DNA of 64,000 nt, taken from NCBI RefSeq assembly GCF_016405985.1, contig NZ_JAEFCF010000004.1, positions 1-64,000 on the forward strand, given 5' to 3'. The DNA is from Paracoccus sp. IB05. GTDB taxonomy: Bacteria; Pseudomonadota; Alphaproteobacteria; Rhodobacterales; Rhodobacteraceae. Shown here one piece after another: positions 29,927-38,295 of the stretch. Below the pieces are notes generated by a model, which was not told the DNA's origin, made no database searches, and saw only the letters and a program-made list of their open reading frames with translations. The position numbers were made by a program, and so were the translations under genes. Each line of letters opens with the position of its first letter. The first letter of the stretch is position 1.

Positions 29927-30964
29927 ATGTTCTTAAGACGGGTGTTTGTGGGCCTGATGGGCGGTATTGCCCTGATCCCGGGCCTCGCCATCGCGCAGGA
30001 TGCTCCGGCGCCATTCGATAATCCGGGCGAGGTGAAGATCGCGCTGGTGCGCTATCTGTCGACCGGCGATTTCTTCCAGGCCTATCTCTCGGGCGTGGAA
30101 AAGCAGTCAGAGGCGCTTGGCGTCAGCCTTCAGGTCTTCGATTCGCGCCAGGATGCGGCGCTTCAGGCCGATATGGTTGATCAGGCCATCGCGCTTGGCG
30201 TTGACGGGATCATCATCCAGCACGGTCTGACCGAGTCGATGAAAGAGGCCGCGCAGCGCGCGGTTGATGCCGGGATCAAGGTTGTGGCCTTTGACGTGAA
30301 TGTCGAAAACGCCGCCATCCCGCAGGTCGAACAGTCTGACCGCGACCTGGCCCGCCTGGCGCTGGAACAGGCGATCAAGGATCAGGGCGAGACCTGGACC
30401 GCGGGTTACGTCTATGTCCCCGGCATCGCGCCGCTTGATCGCCGTGATGAGACCTGGAAAGAGTTCAAGGCGAAATATCCGGGCATCACCGAAAAGGCGA
30501 TGTTCGGCACCATGGACAACCCGATCGCGAATTCGGTCGCGAACCAGGCGCGGTCTGTTCTGTCGGCCAACCCCGATATCCAGGTCGTCTTTGCCCCCTA
30601 TGACGAATTCGCCAAGGGCGTGAAAATCGCCGTGGACGAGGCTGGCATGGGCCAGGATGTGGCGATCTACTCGGCTGACGTTTCCACCGCCGATATCGCC
30701 CTGATGCGCGAAGACGGGTCGGGCTGGAAAGCCACTGCCGCCACCAACCCCGCCGTGGTGGGCGAGGTTTCGGTGCGCACCCTCGCGCAGCTTCTGGCCG
30801 GTGAGACGGTCGCGGCCCAGGTCATCGTGCCGCCGACTCTGATCACCCAGGCCGATCTGAACGAGCTCGATATCTCGAATATGGAAGAGCTGGGCGCGAA
30901 AATGCCGGCTTTCGTCCATGCCGAAGTGTCGGTGAGCCCCTGGATGAAGCTCCCCGCGCGTTGA
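29927..30964 (+). CDS. Ribose-type periplasmic binding protein (RbsB-like)
   Basis: A 345-residue binding protein with a signal peptide ending near AIAQD (residues 20-25) and a type I periplasmic-binding fold (VDQAIALGVDGIIIQHGL; VVAFDVNVENAAI). The ribosome site GAGGAAA precedes ATG 29927. It determines what the pathway imports; given mtnK and mtnA, 5-methylthioribose or 5-deoxyribose are the leading candidates (inference). Confidence 0.88.
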   Translation: MFLRRVFVGLMGGIALIPGLAIAQDAPAPFDNPGEVKIALVRYLSTGDFFQAYLSGVEKQSEALGVSLQVFDSRQDAALQADMVDQAIALGVDGIIIQHGLTESMKEAAQRAVDAGIKVVAFDVNVENAAIPQVEQSDRDLARLALEQAIKDQGETWTAGYVYVPGIAPLDRRDETWKEFKAKYPGITEKAMFGTMDNPIANSVANQARSVLSANPDIQVVFAPYDEFAKGVKIAVDEAGMGQDVAIYSADVSTADIALMREDGSGWKATAATNPAVVGEVSVRTLAQLLAGETVAAQVIVPPTLITQADLNELDISNMEELGAKMPAFVHAEVSVSPWMKLPAR

Positions 30965-30973
30965 TCTGACTTG

Positions 30974-30996
30974 CGGGGCCGGCATGACCGGCCCCG
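30974..30996 (+). terminator. Hairpin after the pentose-binding-protein gene
   Basis: CGGGGCCGG-CATGA-CCGGCCCCG is a perfect 9-bp stem with a 5-base loop, 10 bases after the stop and before the transketolase genes. There is no U-run, so it is probably an mRNA-stabilising or partial terminator element. Confidence 0.65.
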
Positions 30997-31018
30997 ATAC
31001 AATTCGATGAGGCCACAG

Positions 31019-31948
31019 ATGCAAAACTCCCGTACAACCGAAGATGTGGCCCATGGCATCCGCTGCCGCGTGTTCGAACATTCGATGCGCAATAATGGCG
31101 GCTATCTGAGCCAGGCCTGTTCCGCCGCCGAGCAGCTGGCTTTTTTGTATAACGAGGCGCTGAATCTCGGCCCCTCGACCATGCCGCTGGTGCCGCCGCC
31201 CTTTGGCGGGGTGCCCTCGGCCGCGAACCATGATTACCGCACCGGCGCAGGCTATAACGGCCCGTTCGATGCGGTGCATGACCGGCTTTTCATCGCGCCC
31301 GCGCATTACGCGCTGGTGGCTTACGCCTGCCTGATCGAGGTCGGTCGCATGGCCCCCGAAGGGCTCGAGATGTTCAACCAGGACGGGTCATCCGTCGAGA
31401 TGATCGGCGCCGAACATTCCCCGGGGATGGAGGTGCATAACGGCACTCTGGGCATCGGCCTGTCGACCGGCGCGGGCCTTGCCTGGGGGCGCAAGCGCCG
31501 TGGCGAGACCGGCGAGGTCTGTGTCTATATGTCAGACGGCGAGGTCCAGGAGGGCCAGACCTGGGAGGCGGTGCAGGCCGCCGCCCATCACGGCATCGAC
31601 AATCTCTGGGCGCTGATGGATGTGAACCGCCAGCAATGCGACGGCGCGATGGATTCGGTGATGACGGTGGGCGACATCGCCACCAAATTCCGCAATTTCG
31701 GCGCCGTGGTGGCCGAGGTTGACGCCCATGACCTGACTGCCTTGCGAGAGGCCAGGGCGACCCCGCATGAGGGCCAGCCGCTGATCATCCTTGCCCATTC
31801 CAGCCCGACGAAAGGCATGGAATTCCTGATGAAGCGCTTCCCGCGCCTGCATTATGTGCGGTTCAAATCTGACGAGGAACGCCGCGAAATGAACATCGCC
31901 ATTGCCGCCGAGCTTGGCATCGCACCTGTTGACCTGGGAGGGCACTGA
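31019..31948 (+). CDS. Transketolase-like N-terminal subunit
   Basis: A 309-residue protein covering the thiamine-diphosphate (pyrophosphate-binding) half of transketolase. The ThDP/Mg motif reads MSDGEVQEGQTWEAVQAAAH ... DVNRQQCDG, with SDGE where typical enzymes have GDGE. Other signs are GGYLSQACSAAE and the GTLGIGLSTGAGLAWG loop. Start is placed at ATG 31019 after GAGG; ATG 31007 is possible. The partner half follows after two bases. Split transketolases include the apulose-4-phosphate transketolase AptAB of apiose catabolism. Here the substrate would be a pentulose phosphate from this cluster. Confidence 0.85.
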   Translation: MQNSRTTEDVAHGIRCRVFEHSMRNNGGYLSQACSAAEQLAFLYNEALNLGPSTMPLVPPPFGGVPSAANHDYRTGAGYNGPFDAVHDRLFIAPAHYALVAYACLIEVGRMAPEGLEMFNQDGSSVEMIGAEHSPGMEVHNGTLGIGLSTGAGLAWGRKRRGETGEVCVYMSDGEVQEGQTWEAVQAAAHHGIDNLWALMDVNRQQCDGAMDSVMTVGDIATKFRNFGAVVAEVDAHDLTALREARATPHEGQPLIILAHSSPTKGMEFLMKRFPRLHYVRFKSDEERREMNIAIAAELGIAPVDLGGH

Positions 31949-31950
31949 AG

Positions 31951-32952
31951 ATGGAAATGGTGAACCGCCCCTATGCGAAGGCGTTTGAAGATTACGCCGT
32001 GCAGCACCCCGAGGTGCTGTGCCTCTCCGCCGATCTGACCTCGAGCTGCGAGATCGACGGCTTTCGCGACCGCCACCCGGACCAGTTCCTGTCGCTTGGC
32101 ATGGCCGAGCAGAACATGCTGTCTTTTGCGGGCGGGCTTGGTCTGGCGGGGTTCCGGCCTTTCCTGCATTCCTTCGGCGTGTTCCTTTACCGCAGGCCCT
32201 ATGATCAGCTGATGGCCTCCATCGCCTATCCGCGCCGCCAGGTGCGGCTGATGGGCTTTCTGCCGGGGATCACGACGCCTGGCGGCATGACGCATCAGGC
32301 GATCGAAGACATATCGGTCATGCGCACGATCCCGAACATGACGGTTCTGGAGGCCGGGGACGCGACCGAGGTCGAGAGTATCGTCGCGGCGGCGGATTCG
32401 GTCGATGGCCCGGTCTATTGCCGCATCCTGCGCGGCGCGGTGCCGCGGCTGTTCGATACCCCGCTGGAGATCGGCAAGATCCGCGTTCTGGCGGAAGGGA
32501 CCGATGTGCTGGTCATCACCGCCGGCATCACCACCGAAGAAGCGATCCGGGCGAGGGCCGCGCTGGACCGGGCCGGGGTTTCCGTGCGTCACCTGCATCT
32601 CAACACCCTGAAACCTTTCGATGCGGCGACGATCCTCGGCCATGCAGAGGCGGTGAAACACGGCGTCATCACGCTGGAAAACCACCTTGTCACCGGCGGT
32701 ATCGGCTCGATGGTGGCTGAGGCGCTGGCCGAGGCCGGGCTTTCGCGCCGGTTGATCCGGCTGGGGCTGCAGGACACCTATGCGCATGGCGGCTCGCGCC
32801 CCTATCTCATGCGCTATTACGGCATGGATGCGCTCAGCCTCGTGCGGGCGGTCGAACGCCTGACCGGGCAGCAGACCGGCATTGACGAAGATGCGCTTGG
32901 CGCGGTTCGGGTCGAGGCGGTGCATTCGGTGGTCAAGGCCGAGGCGCTTTGA
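31951..32952 (+). CDS. Transketolase-like C-terminal subunit
   Basis: A 333-residue protein with the pyrimidine-binding domain of transketolase (SLGMAEQNMLSFAGGLGLAG, with the catalytic Glu that activates thiamine) and the C-terminal transketolase domain (ITLENHLVTGGIGSMVAE). With the preceding gene it makes a complete two-chain enzyme. Its stop TGA overlaps the ATG of the RuBisCO-like gene by one base, so the two proteins are closely co-expressed. Confidence 0.88.
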   Translation: MEMVNRPYAKAFEDYAVQHPEVLCLSADLTSSCEIDGFRDRHPDQFLSLGMAEQNMLSFAGGLGLAGFRPFLHSFGVFLYRRPYDQLMASIAYPRRQVRLMGFLPGITTPGGMTHQAIEDISVMRTIPNMTVLEAGDATEVESIVAAADSVDGPVYCRILRGAVPRLFDTPLEIGKIRVLAEGTDVLVITAGITTEEAIRARAALDRAGVSVRHLHLNTLKPFDAATILGHAEAVKHGVITLENHLVTGGIGSMVAEALAEAGLSRRLIRLGLQDTYAHGGSRPYLMRYYGMDALSLVRAVERLTGQQTGIDEDALGAVRVEAVHSVVKAEAL

Positions 32953-34070
32953 TGCGCTTTACCGTCACCTACCGTCTCCGCGCGGGCGACCTCGCCGAGG
33001 CCCGCGCCCGTGCAGAGGCCATCGCGCTGGAACAGACGGTCGAGATCCCGCGCGCCGTGGTGCCGCCGGGCTATGTCGAAGACGAGATCCTTGGCCGGGT
33101 CGAAGAGACCGGCACGCTGTCAGACGGCGTCTTTCAGGCGAAGATCTCCTATTCGCCCGACAGCGCGGGGGATGAGTTCAGCCAGTTCCTGAACGTGGTT
33201 TTCGGCAATTCCTCGATCCAGCAGGGGATCCGGGTGACGGGCATTGATCCGGGTGAGACGATGCTGGCGCGCTTTCCGGGGCCACGTTTCGGCATCAAAG
33301 GCATCCGCGCGCGATGCGGGCGGGCAACCGGCGGTATGATTGCGCCGGTGCTGAAGCCGATGGGCCAGCCGCCTGCGGCCTTTGCGGCGCTGGCCGCGGG
33401 CGCGGTGCGCGGTGGGGCTGACATCATCAAGGAAGATCACGGGCTTGCGGGCCAGGCGGCAGCACCTTTCGAGGCCCGGGTCGAGGCGGTGGCGAAAGCC
33501 GTCGCAAAGGCCAATGCGGAACATGGGCGGAGTGCCATCTATATCCCGAACCTCTCCGGCCCGGCGGATCAGATCGAGGCGCGGCTGCGCTTTGCAAAGG
33601 AGGCCGGGGCGGGCGGAGTGATCGTGATGCCGGGGCTTCTGGGCTTTGGCCTCGTGCATCGCATCGCGCAGGATGCGGGCCTTGACCTGCCGGTGATGAC
33701 GCATCCGTCCTTCCTCGGCCCCTGGGTGCTTTCCCCCGATACCGGCATGGATCACGGCGTGATCTTCGGCACGCTTCAGCGGCTGGCGGGCGCGGATATT
33801 TCCGTTTTCCCGAATGTCGGCGGGCGGTTTGGGTTTTCTGCGCCCGAATGCCTGCAAATCGCTGATGCCTGCCGCGCGCCCGACGGGCCGGGGGCGGCAA
33901 TTCTCCCCAGCCCCGGTGGCGGGATGAGTGTGGAGCGTGCCGCTGACATGGTGCGGATGTATGGCCAGGAGGTCGTCTATCTGCTGGGCGGCAGCCTGCT
34001 GGCCGATCCGCCGAACATCCATCTTGCCGTTTGCGCGATGCGCAAGGCGGTGGATGCGGCGGAGGGCTGA
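32952..34070 (+). CDS. RuBisCO-like protein (form IV)
   Basis: A 372-residue RuBisCO large-chain homologue, about 100 residues shorter than true RuBisCO. The Lys of the KPxG motif is present (K135 in APVLKPMGQ), as is the carbamylated-Lys position (K160) and D162. The third metal position is His (H163, IIKEDHG) rather than the Glu of KDDE. The loop-6 Lys is replaced in FPNVGGRFGFS, and SPGGGMS gives the phosphate-binding Gly cluster. It cannot be a carboxylase; form IV proteins enolise, isomerise or decarboxylate pentulose phosphates. It is the last gene of the importer/transketolase operon. Confidence 0.9.
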   Translation: MRFTVTYRLRAGDLAEARARAEAIALEQTVEIPRAVVPPGYVEDEILGRVEETGTLSDGVFQAKISYSPDSAGDEFSQFLNVVFGNSSIQQGIRVTGIDPGETMLARFPGPRFGIKGIRARCGRATGGMIAPVLKPMGQPPAAFAALAAGAVRGGADIIKEDHGLAGQAAAPFEARVEAVAKAVAKANAEHGRSAIYIPNLSGPADQIEARLRFAKEAGAGGVIVMPGLLGFGLVHRIAQDAGLDLPVMTHPSFLGPWVLSPDTGMDHGVIFGTLQRLAGADISVFPNVGGRFGFSAPECLQIADACRAPDGPGAAILPSPGGGMSVERAADMVRMYGQEVVYLLGGSLLADPPNIHLAVCAMRKAVDAAEG

Positions 34071-34073
34071 GGC

Positions 34074-35204
34074 TCAGCCATTGGATGTTCCGGGCAAGAG
34101 GCGGCGTTCCAGCGCCTCGCCTGCCGCGTCAAACAGATGGCAGTCGGCGGCACTGAAGCCGAGGGTGACCGACTGATCTGCTTTGATCGCCTGGTCTCCG
34201 GGCAAAGCGACGCAGAATGAGGTTTCAGCTGTGCCGTTCAGGCTGGCCCAGGCGATGGTCTGCTGCCCAAGATGTTCGACCACCGAAGGCGTCACCCCAA
34301 GCTGCATCTCTCCTCCCGCAAGGGTAAGATGTTCGGGCCGGATTCCGAGGGTGAAGGTCTGGCCGGGCGCCGATGCCATTGCATGGACCGGGATCGTCAC
34401 CGCTTTGCCCTGCCAGTCGATCACCGCGCCGGCATCGGTGATCCCGGTGCAGGTGACGGGCAGGAAATTCATCCGTGGATTGCCGATGAATCCCGCGACG
34501 AATGTGTTCTGCGGCTTGTGATACAGATCCAGCGGCGCACCGACCTGGGCGATGTAACCCGCATTCAGCACCACGATCCGATCGGCCATGGTCATCGCCT
34601 CGACCTGGTCATGCGTCACGTAAATCATCGTGGCGCCAAGCTGTTTATGCAGCCGCGTGAGTTCAATCCGCATATCGGCGCGCAGGGCGGCATCAAGGTT
34701 CGAGAGCGGCTCGTCAAAGAGGAAGATTTCGGGCGCGCGCACGATGGCACGGCCGATGGCGACGCGCTGGCGCTGACCGCCGGACAGCTGGCCGGGCTTT
34801 TGTTGCAGCCGCTGCTCAAGATGCAGGATCTTTGCCGCCGCCGTCACCTTTTCGCGGATAACCGCCTCGGGCGCGCGTTCGACGCGCAGCGGGAAGGCGA
34901 TATTCTCGAAGACCGACATATGCGGGTACAGCGCGTAAGACTGGAACACCATCGCGATGCCGCGTTTTACCGGGGCAAGATCATTCACCCGCTTGCCATC
35001 GATCACGATATCGCCCGCCGTGGTATGTTCCAGCCCGGCGATCATCCTGAGCAGCGTCGATTTCCCGCAGCCCGAGGGGCCGACAAAAACGATGAACTCG
35101 CCTTCCGTCACATCAAGGTTCACGCCTTTGACGACCTCGAACTGGCCGAAGGTCTTCACCACGTTTTTCAGCGACAACTGGCCCAAAGAGCGGATCCTTT
35201 TCAT
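34074..35204 (-). CDS. ABC ATPase, UgpC/MsmK type
   Basis: A 376-residue ATPase for a carbohydrate importer: Walker A GPSGCGKST, signature LSGGQRQRVAIGRA, Walker B IFLFDEPLSNLD, then TOBE/regulatory domain (TFTLGIRPEHLTL). Such ATPases serve sugar, sugar-alcohol and glycerol-phosphate importers. It is the last gene of the minus-strand transporter operon and ends three bases from the RuBisCO-like gene, convergently. Confidence 0.92.
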   Translation of the reverse strand: MKRIRSLGQLSLKNVVKTFGQFEVVKGVNLDVTEGEFIVFVGPSGCGKSTLLRMIAGLEHTTAGDIVIDGKRVNDLAPVKRGIAMVFQSYALYPHMSVFENIAFPLRVERAPEAVIREKVTAAAKILHLEQRLQQKPGQLSGGQRQRVAIGRAIVRAPEIFLFDEPLSNLDAALRADMRIELTRLHKQLGATMIYVTHDQVEAMTMADRIVVLNAGYIAQVGAPLDLYHKPQNTFVAGFIGNPRMNFLPVTCTGITDAGAVIDWQGKAVTIPVHAMASAPGQTFTLGIRPEHLTLAGGEMQLGVTPSVVEHLGQQTIAWASLNGTAETSFCVALPGDQAIKADQSVTLGFSAADCHLFDAAGEALERRLLPGTSNG

Positions 35205-35211
35205 GCAAGGA

Positions 35212-35242
35212 TCACGGCGGCAGAAGAGAGATGCCGCCGTGA
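35212..35242 (-). terminator. Hairpin between binding-protein and ATPase genes
   Basis: TCACGGCGGCA and TGCCGCCGTGA form a perfect 11-bp stem around a 9-base loop, 45 bases downstream of the binding-protein stop and just before the ATPase start. It probably separates expression levels of the two genes. Confidence 0.65.
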
Positions 35243-35286
35243 CAGGGAGAAGGGCCAGCCGGAGCGAGGATGCCGGCCCCCGCGCC

Positions 35287-36504
35287 TTACTTGTATTCTT
35301 CCAAAGCGGCGGCGGCTTTGGTCAGTGCCGCCTGAGGTTCGGCGGTGCCGGTCACGACAGATTGCACCATTTCGATCATGACATTCTGGAAGCCTTTGTA
35401 ATCGGTGAACAAAGGTTCCGGCCCGCCGAATTCGATCCCGTCAACAAAAGGCTTCCAATAGGGCGCGGCCGCCAGCATCGCATCCACCGCGGGGCTGGGG
35501 CGCAGCGGTGTCAGGCCTGCAGCACCACCGGCCTCATATTCCTCCTGCACTTTGGGCGAGGTGATGAATTTCGCGAATTCGATGGTTTTGTCCTCGACCC
35601 CCGACCCTTTGAACACCGCAAGGCTGTCGGTGATCAGAAGCGTGCCCTTCCCCCTGGCCGAAGGCCCGAGCGGCAGATCGGTGACGCCCCAGTCGACCTT
35701 GGTATCGGCCAGAAGGAAGGCCGCACCCACCGAGGCCTGGATCATGCCGACCTGACCATCAAGGAAGATCGCGCGGATTTCATTCTGCTCATAGGCGGTG
35801 GCGCCTTCGACGGAGTACGGCGTGATGTCCTTATAGGCGGTCAGCGCGGCCAGAACATCGGGGCTGTCGAGGGTGATCTTGCCCCCGGCGTCGATCACCT
35901 GGCCGTTATTGGTGTAGACCCAGTGCAGGAACTGGTGGACGGTATTGTCAAAGGTCTTGGCGGGCAGGCCATAGCCGGCCTTGCCGGTTTTTTCCTTGAT
36001 GACCCTGGCGAATTCGATCTCTTCGGCCCAGGTAACCGGTGGCTTTTCCGGATCAAGCCCGGCCTCTTTGAAGAGCCCCTTGTTCCAGTAAAGCGCCTTG
36101 GTCGAAAACGCGACCGGCACGCCCCATTGGGTGCCGTCAAAGGTGACGGTATCGACGATATGGGGGTAATAGGCGGCTTTTTCCTCATCCGTCATCGGCA
36201 CTTCGACGATCAGGTCGTTCAGCGCAAACTCCTTCAGCGTGCGCGAGCCGACATAGGCCATCGCGGCGGGCGAGCCGGCTGCCGCCAGCGTTGTCGCCTT
36301 GTCCTGGCACTGGCCCCAGCCCACGACCTCGGGCTTGACCGACCAGCCGTCATTGGCGGCTTCCCATTCCTTGATATATTTCTCATGGACCGGGTCCATC
36401 TTGTCGCCGCAATAGATCCAGCTGATGTCTTCAGCCAAAGCGGGCAGCGCGGTCGTGGTGGCAAGCACCACGCTGATCAGGCTATTCCGAAGCAGGTTGG
36501 ACAC
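35287..36504 (-). CDS. Carbohydrate ABC binding protein (family 1)
   Basis: A 405-residue periplasmic protein with signal peptide ending near PALAE (residue 25). The family 1 (MalE/UgpB-like) fold is indicated by GSRTLKEFALNDLIVEVP, YGVPVAFSTKALYWN (as WGVPVAF) and FLDGQVGMIQASVGA. It gives specificity to the importer. The nearby amino-sugar genes make a chito-oligosaccharide or other sugar possible, but the operon is separate and contains a Gfo/Idh dehydrogenase. Confidence 0.86.
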   Translation of the reverse strand: MSNLLRNSLISVVLATTTALPALAEDISWIYCGDKMDPVHEKYIKEWEAANDGWSVKPEVVGWGQCQDKATTLAAAGSPAAMAYVGSRTLKEFALNDLIVEVPMTDEEKAAYYPHIVDTVTFDGTQWGVPVAFSTKALYWNKGLFKEAGLDPEKPPVTWAEEIEFARVIKEKTGKAGYGLPAKTFDNTVHQFLHWVYTNNGQVIDAGGKITLDSPDVLAALTAYKDITPYSVEGATAYEQNEIRAIFLDGQVGMIQASVGAAFLLADTKVDWGVTDLPLGPSARGKGTLLITDSLAVFKGSGVEDKTIEFAKFITSPKVQEEYEAGGAAGLTPLRPSPAVDAMLAAAPYWKPFVDGIEFGGPEPLFTDYKGFQNVMIEMVQSVVTGTAEPQAALTKAAAALEEYK

Positions 36505-36534
36505 GTCACATACTCCCGGTTGTGAAGGGTTCTC

Positions 36535-37404
36535 TTATTTTAGGGCCCCGGCGGTCAGCCCGCCGACAAGGTATCTTTGCAGGAAAAAGATGATGATCAT
36601 GGCCGGGGCGATGCCCACGAAAGCGGCGGCCATCAGCTCGTTCCAGACCACATCCTGCTTGCCGAAAAAGGCGTAAAGGCCAATCGGCAGCGGCATGTAT
36701 TCGGTCTTGGAATTGAAGGTCAGCGCGAAGATGAATTGCTGGCTATAGGCGCCGATGAAGGTGACCATGGCGACCACCACGATCCCGGGGCTGGCGATCG
36801 GCAGCACGACACGGCGAAAGATGTAGAATTGGCTGGCGCCATCGGTCCAGGCGGCCTCGTTCAGCTCAGACGGGATGCGCATCATATAGGTGCGCAACAG
36901 CCAGACCGCCGAAGGGATCAGGAAAGCCGCGCCCGGCACGATCATTGCCCAATAGGTGTTGAGCATGCCAAGGCTGCGCATCAGCCGGAACAAAGGGATC
37001 AGCAGCACCGCGCCGGAAAACATCGAGACCGCAAGAAAGCCGCCCAGCACCAGCCCCATGCCCCTGAAATCGAACCGCGCGAAGGCATAGGCGGCGGGCA
37101 CCACTAGAAGCAGCACGATCACGGTGGCCGCCGTCGAGATCAGGAAAGAGTTGAACACATACCAGGCAAAGCCCGGCACCCGCTCCCACATGGTCGAATA
37201 GGCGGCGAAAGAGCCGTTTTCCGGCCAGAAGCTGTAGGGGGTGGAAAAGAGCTCGGCCAGCGGCTTCAGGCTGACAAGGAAGCCTTCGATGAACGGCGCC
37301 AGCAGGAAGAACAGGAAGACAAAGATCCCGGCATAGATCGCGATCACCTCCCACCAGTGGTAGCGATCGATCATCGGCGTGTTTTTGTCATGGAACAAAG
37401 CCAT
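36535..37404 (-). CDS. Carbohydrate ABC permease (MalG-like)
   Basis: A 289-residue permease with six helices and the EAA motif (LNEAAWTDGASQFYIFRRVVLP). It starts three bases after the stop of the partner permease gene. Confidence 0.9.
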   Translation of the reverse strand: MALFHDKNTPMIDRYHWWEVIAIYAGIFVFLFFLLAPFIEGFLVSLKPLAELFSTPYSFWPENGSFAAYSTMWERVPGFAWYVFNSFLISTAATVIVLLLVVPAAYAFARFDFRGMGLVLGGFLAVSMFSGAVLLIPLFRLMRSLGMLNTYWAMIVPGAAFLIPSAVWLLRTYMMRIPSELNEAAWTDGASQFYIFRRVVLPIASPGIVVVAMVTFIGAYSQQFIFALTFNSKTEYMPLPIGLYAFFGKQDVVWNELMAAAFVGIAPAMIIIFFLQRYLVGGLTAGALK

Positions 37405-37407
37405 GGC

Positions 37408-38295
37408 CTATTCCTTTCCGCCAATGGTCTGCAGCCGCCGCGTCACCCGGAAATAGGCAAGGCAGAAGAGCGAGAGGAAAATACAGATCACCACCGCCCG
37501 CGCGGCACCCTCGCCGTATTTTTTCGACCCGATGGCGGTGTGATAGGTGTCGATGATCATGGTGGTGGTCGACCCCGAAGGCCCGCCTTGGGTCAGGATC
37601 CAGATGATATCGAAAGAGTTGAAGGTCGCGATCAGCGAGAGCATCGACATGGTGATCATCGCCGGCAGCATCAAAGGCAGGGTGATGCGGCGAAAGCGGG
37701 TCCAGCGGCTGGCACCATCGGCCCAGGCGGCCTCGTAAAGATCTTTCGGAATCGACTGGATGGCGGCGAGGAAATAGATCGTGACCATCGGCACGCCAAT
37801 CCAGACATCGGTGACGATAGTGGCCCAATAGGCGGTCTCGCCATAAGCCAGAAAGGCCACCGGCCCGTCGGTCAGGCCAAAGCGCTGCAAGAGGCCCGAG
37901 ATCATCCCGAACTGGCCATTATACATCCAGCCCCACATGAAAATGCCAATCGCCATCGGCACGATCCAGGGCGGCATCGTCAGGATGCGAAACAGATAGC
38001 GCCCCGGCACGGCGGCGTTCAGCAGGACCGCGCCAAAGGTGCCGATGATCATTTTCAGCGCCACCGAGAAAAACGTCCAGGTGAAGGTGCGCAAGATCAC
38101 CCCGAAGAAGGTCTCGTTGAAGATCTTCTCATAATTGGCGGTGCCGACGTAATTCGTCACCTTGCGCAGGCTCGCGTCAGTAAAAGAAAGGCGGAAGGTC
38201 TCGACCAAAGGCCAGGCCACGATCACCAGCACATAGAGGATCGCCGGCGCCAGCAGCGCCCAGGCGAAGATCCAGGCGGATCGCGAACTGGTCAT
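37408..38295 (-). CDS. Carbohydrate ABC permease (MalF-like)
   Basis: A 295-residue permease, partner of the one at 36535, with EAA motif LYEAAWADGASRWTRFRRI. Its ATG overlaps the stop of the Gfo/Idh gene by four bases, so the dehydrogenase and the importer are one operon. Confidence 0.9.
   Translation of the reverse strand: MTSSRSAWIFAWALLAPAILYVLVIVAWPLVETFRLSFTDASLRKVTNYVGTANYEKIFNETFFGVILRTFTWTFFSVALKMIIGTFGAVLLNAAVPGRYLFRILTMPPWIVPMAIGIFMWGWMYNGQFGMISGLLQRFGLTDGPVAFLAYGETAYWATIVTDVWIGVPMVTIYFLAAIQSIPKDLYEAAWADGASRWTRFRRITLPLMLPAMITMSMLSLIATFNSFDIIWILTQGGPSGSTTTMIIDTYHTAIGSKKYGEGAARAVVICIFLSLFCLAYFRVTRRLQTIGGKE

Noticed and set aside
32952-34070. Functional RuBisCO large subunit
   Set aside because: The loop-6 Lys and the third metal-ligand Glu are replaced and the protein is about 100 residues short, so it is a RuBisCO-like protein.
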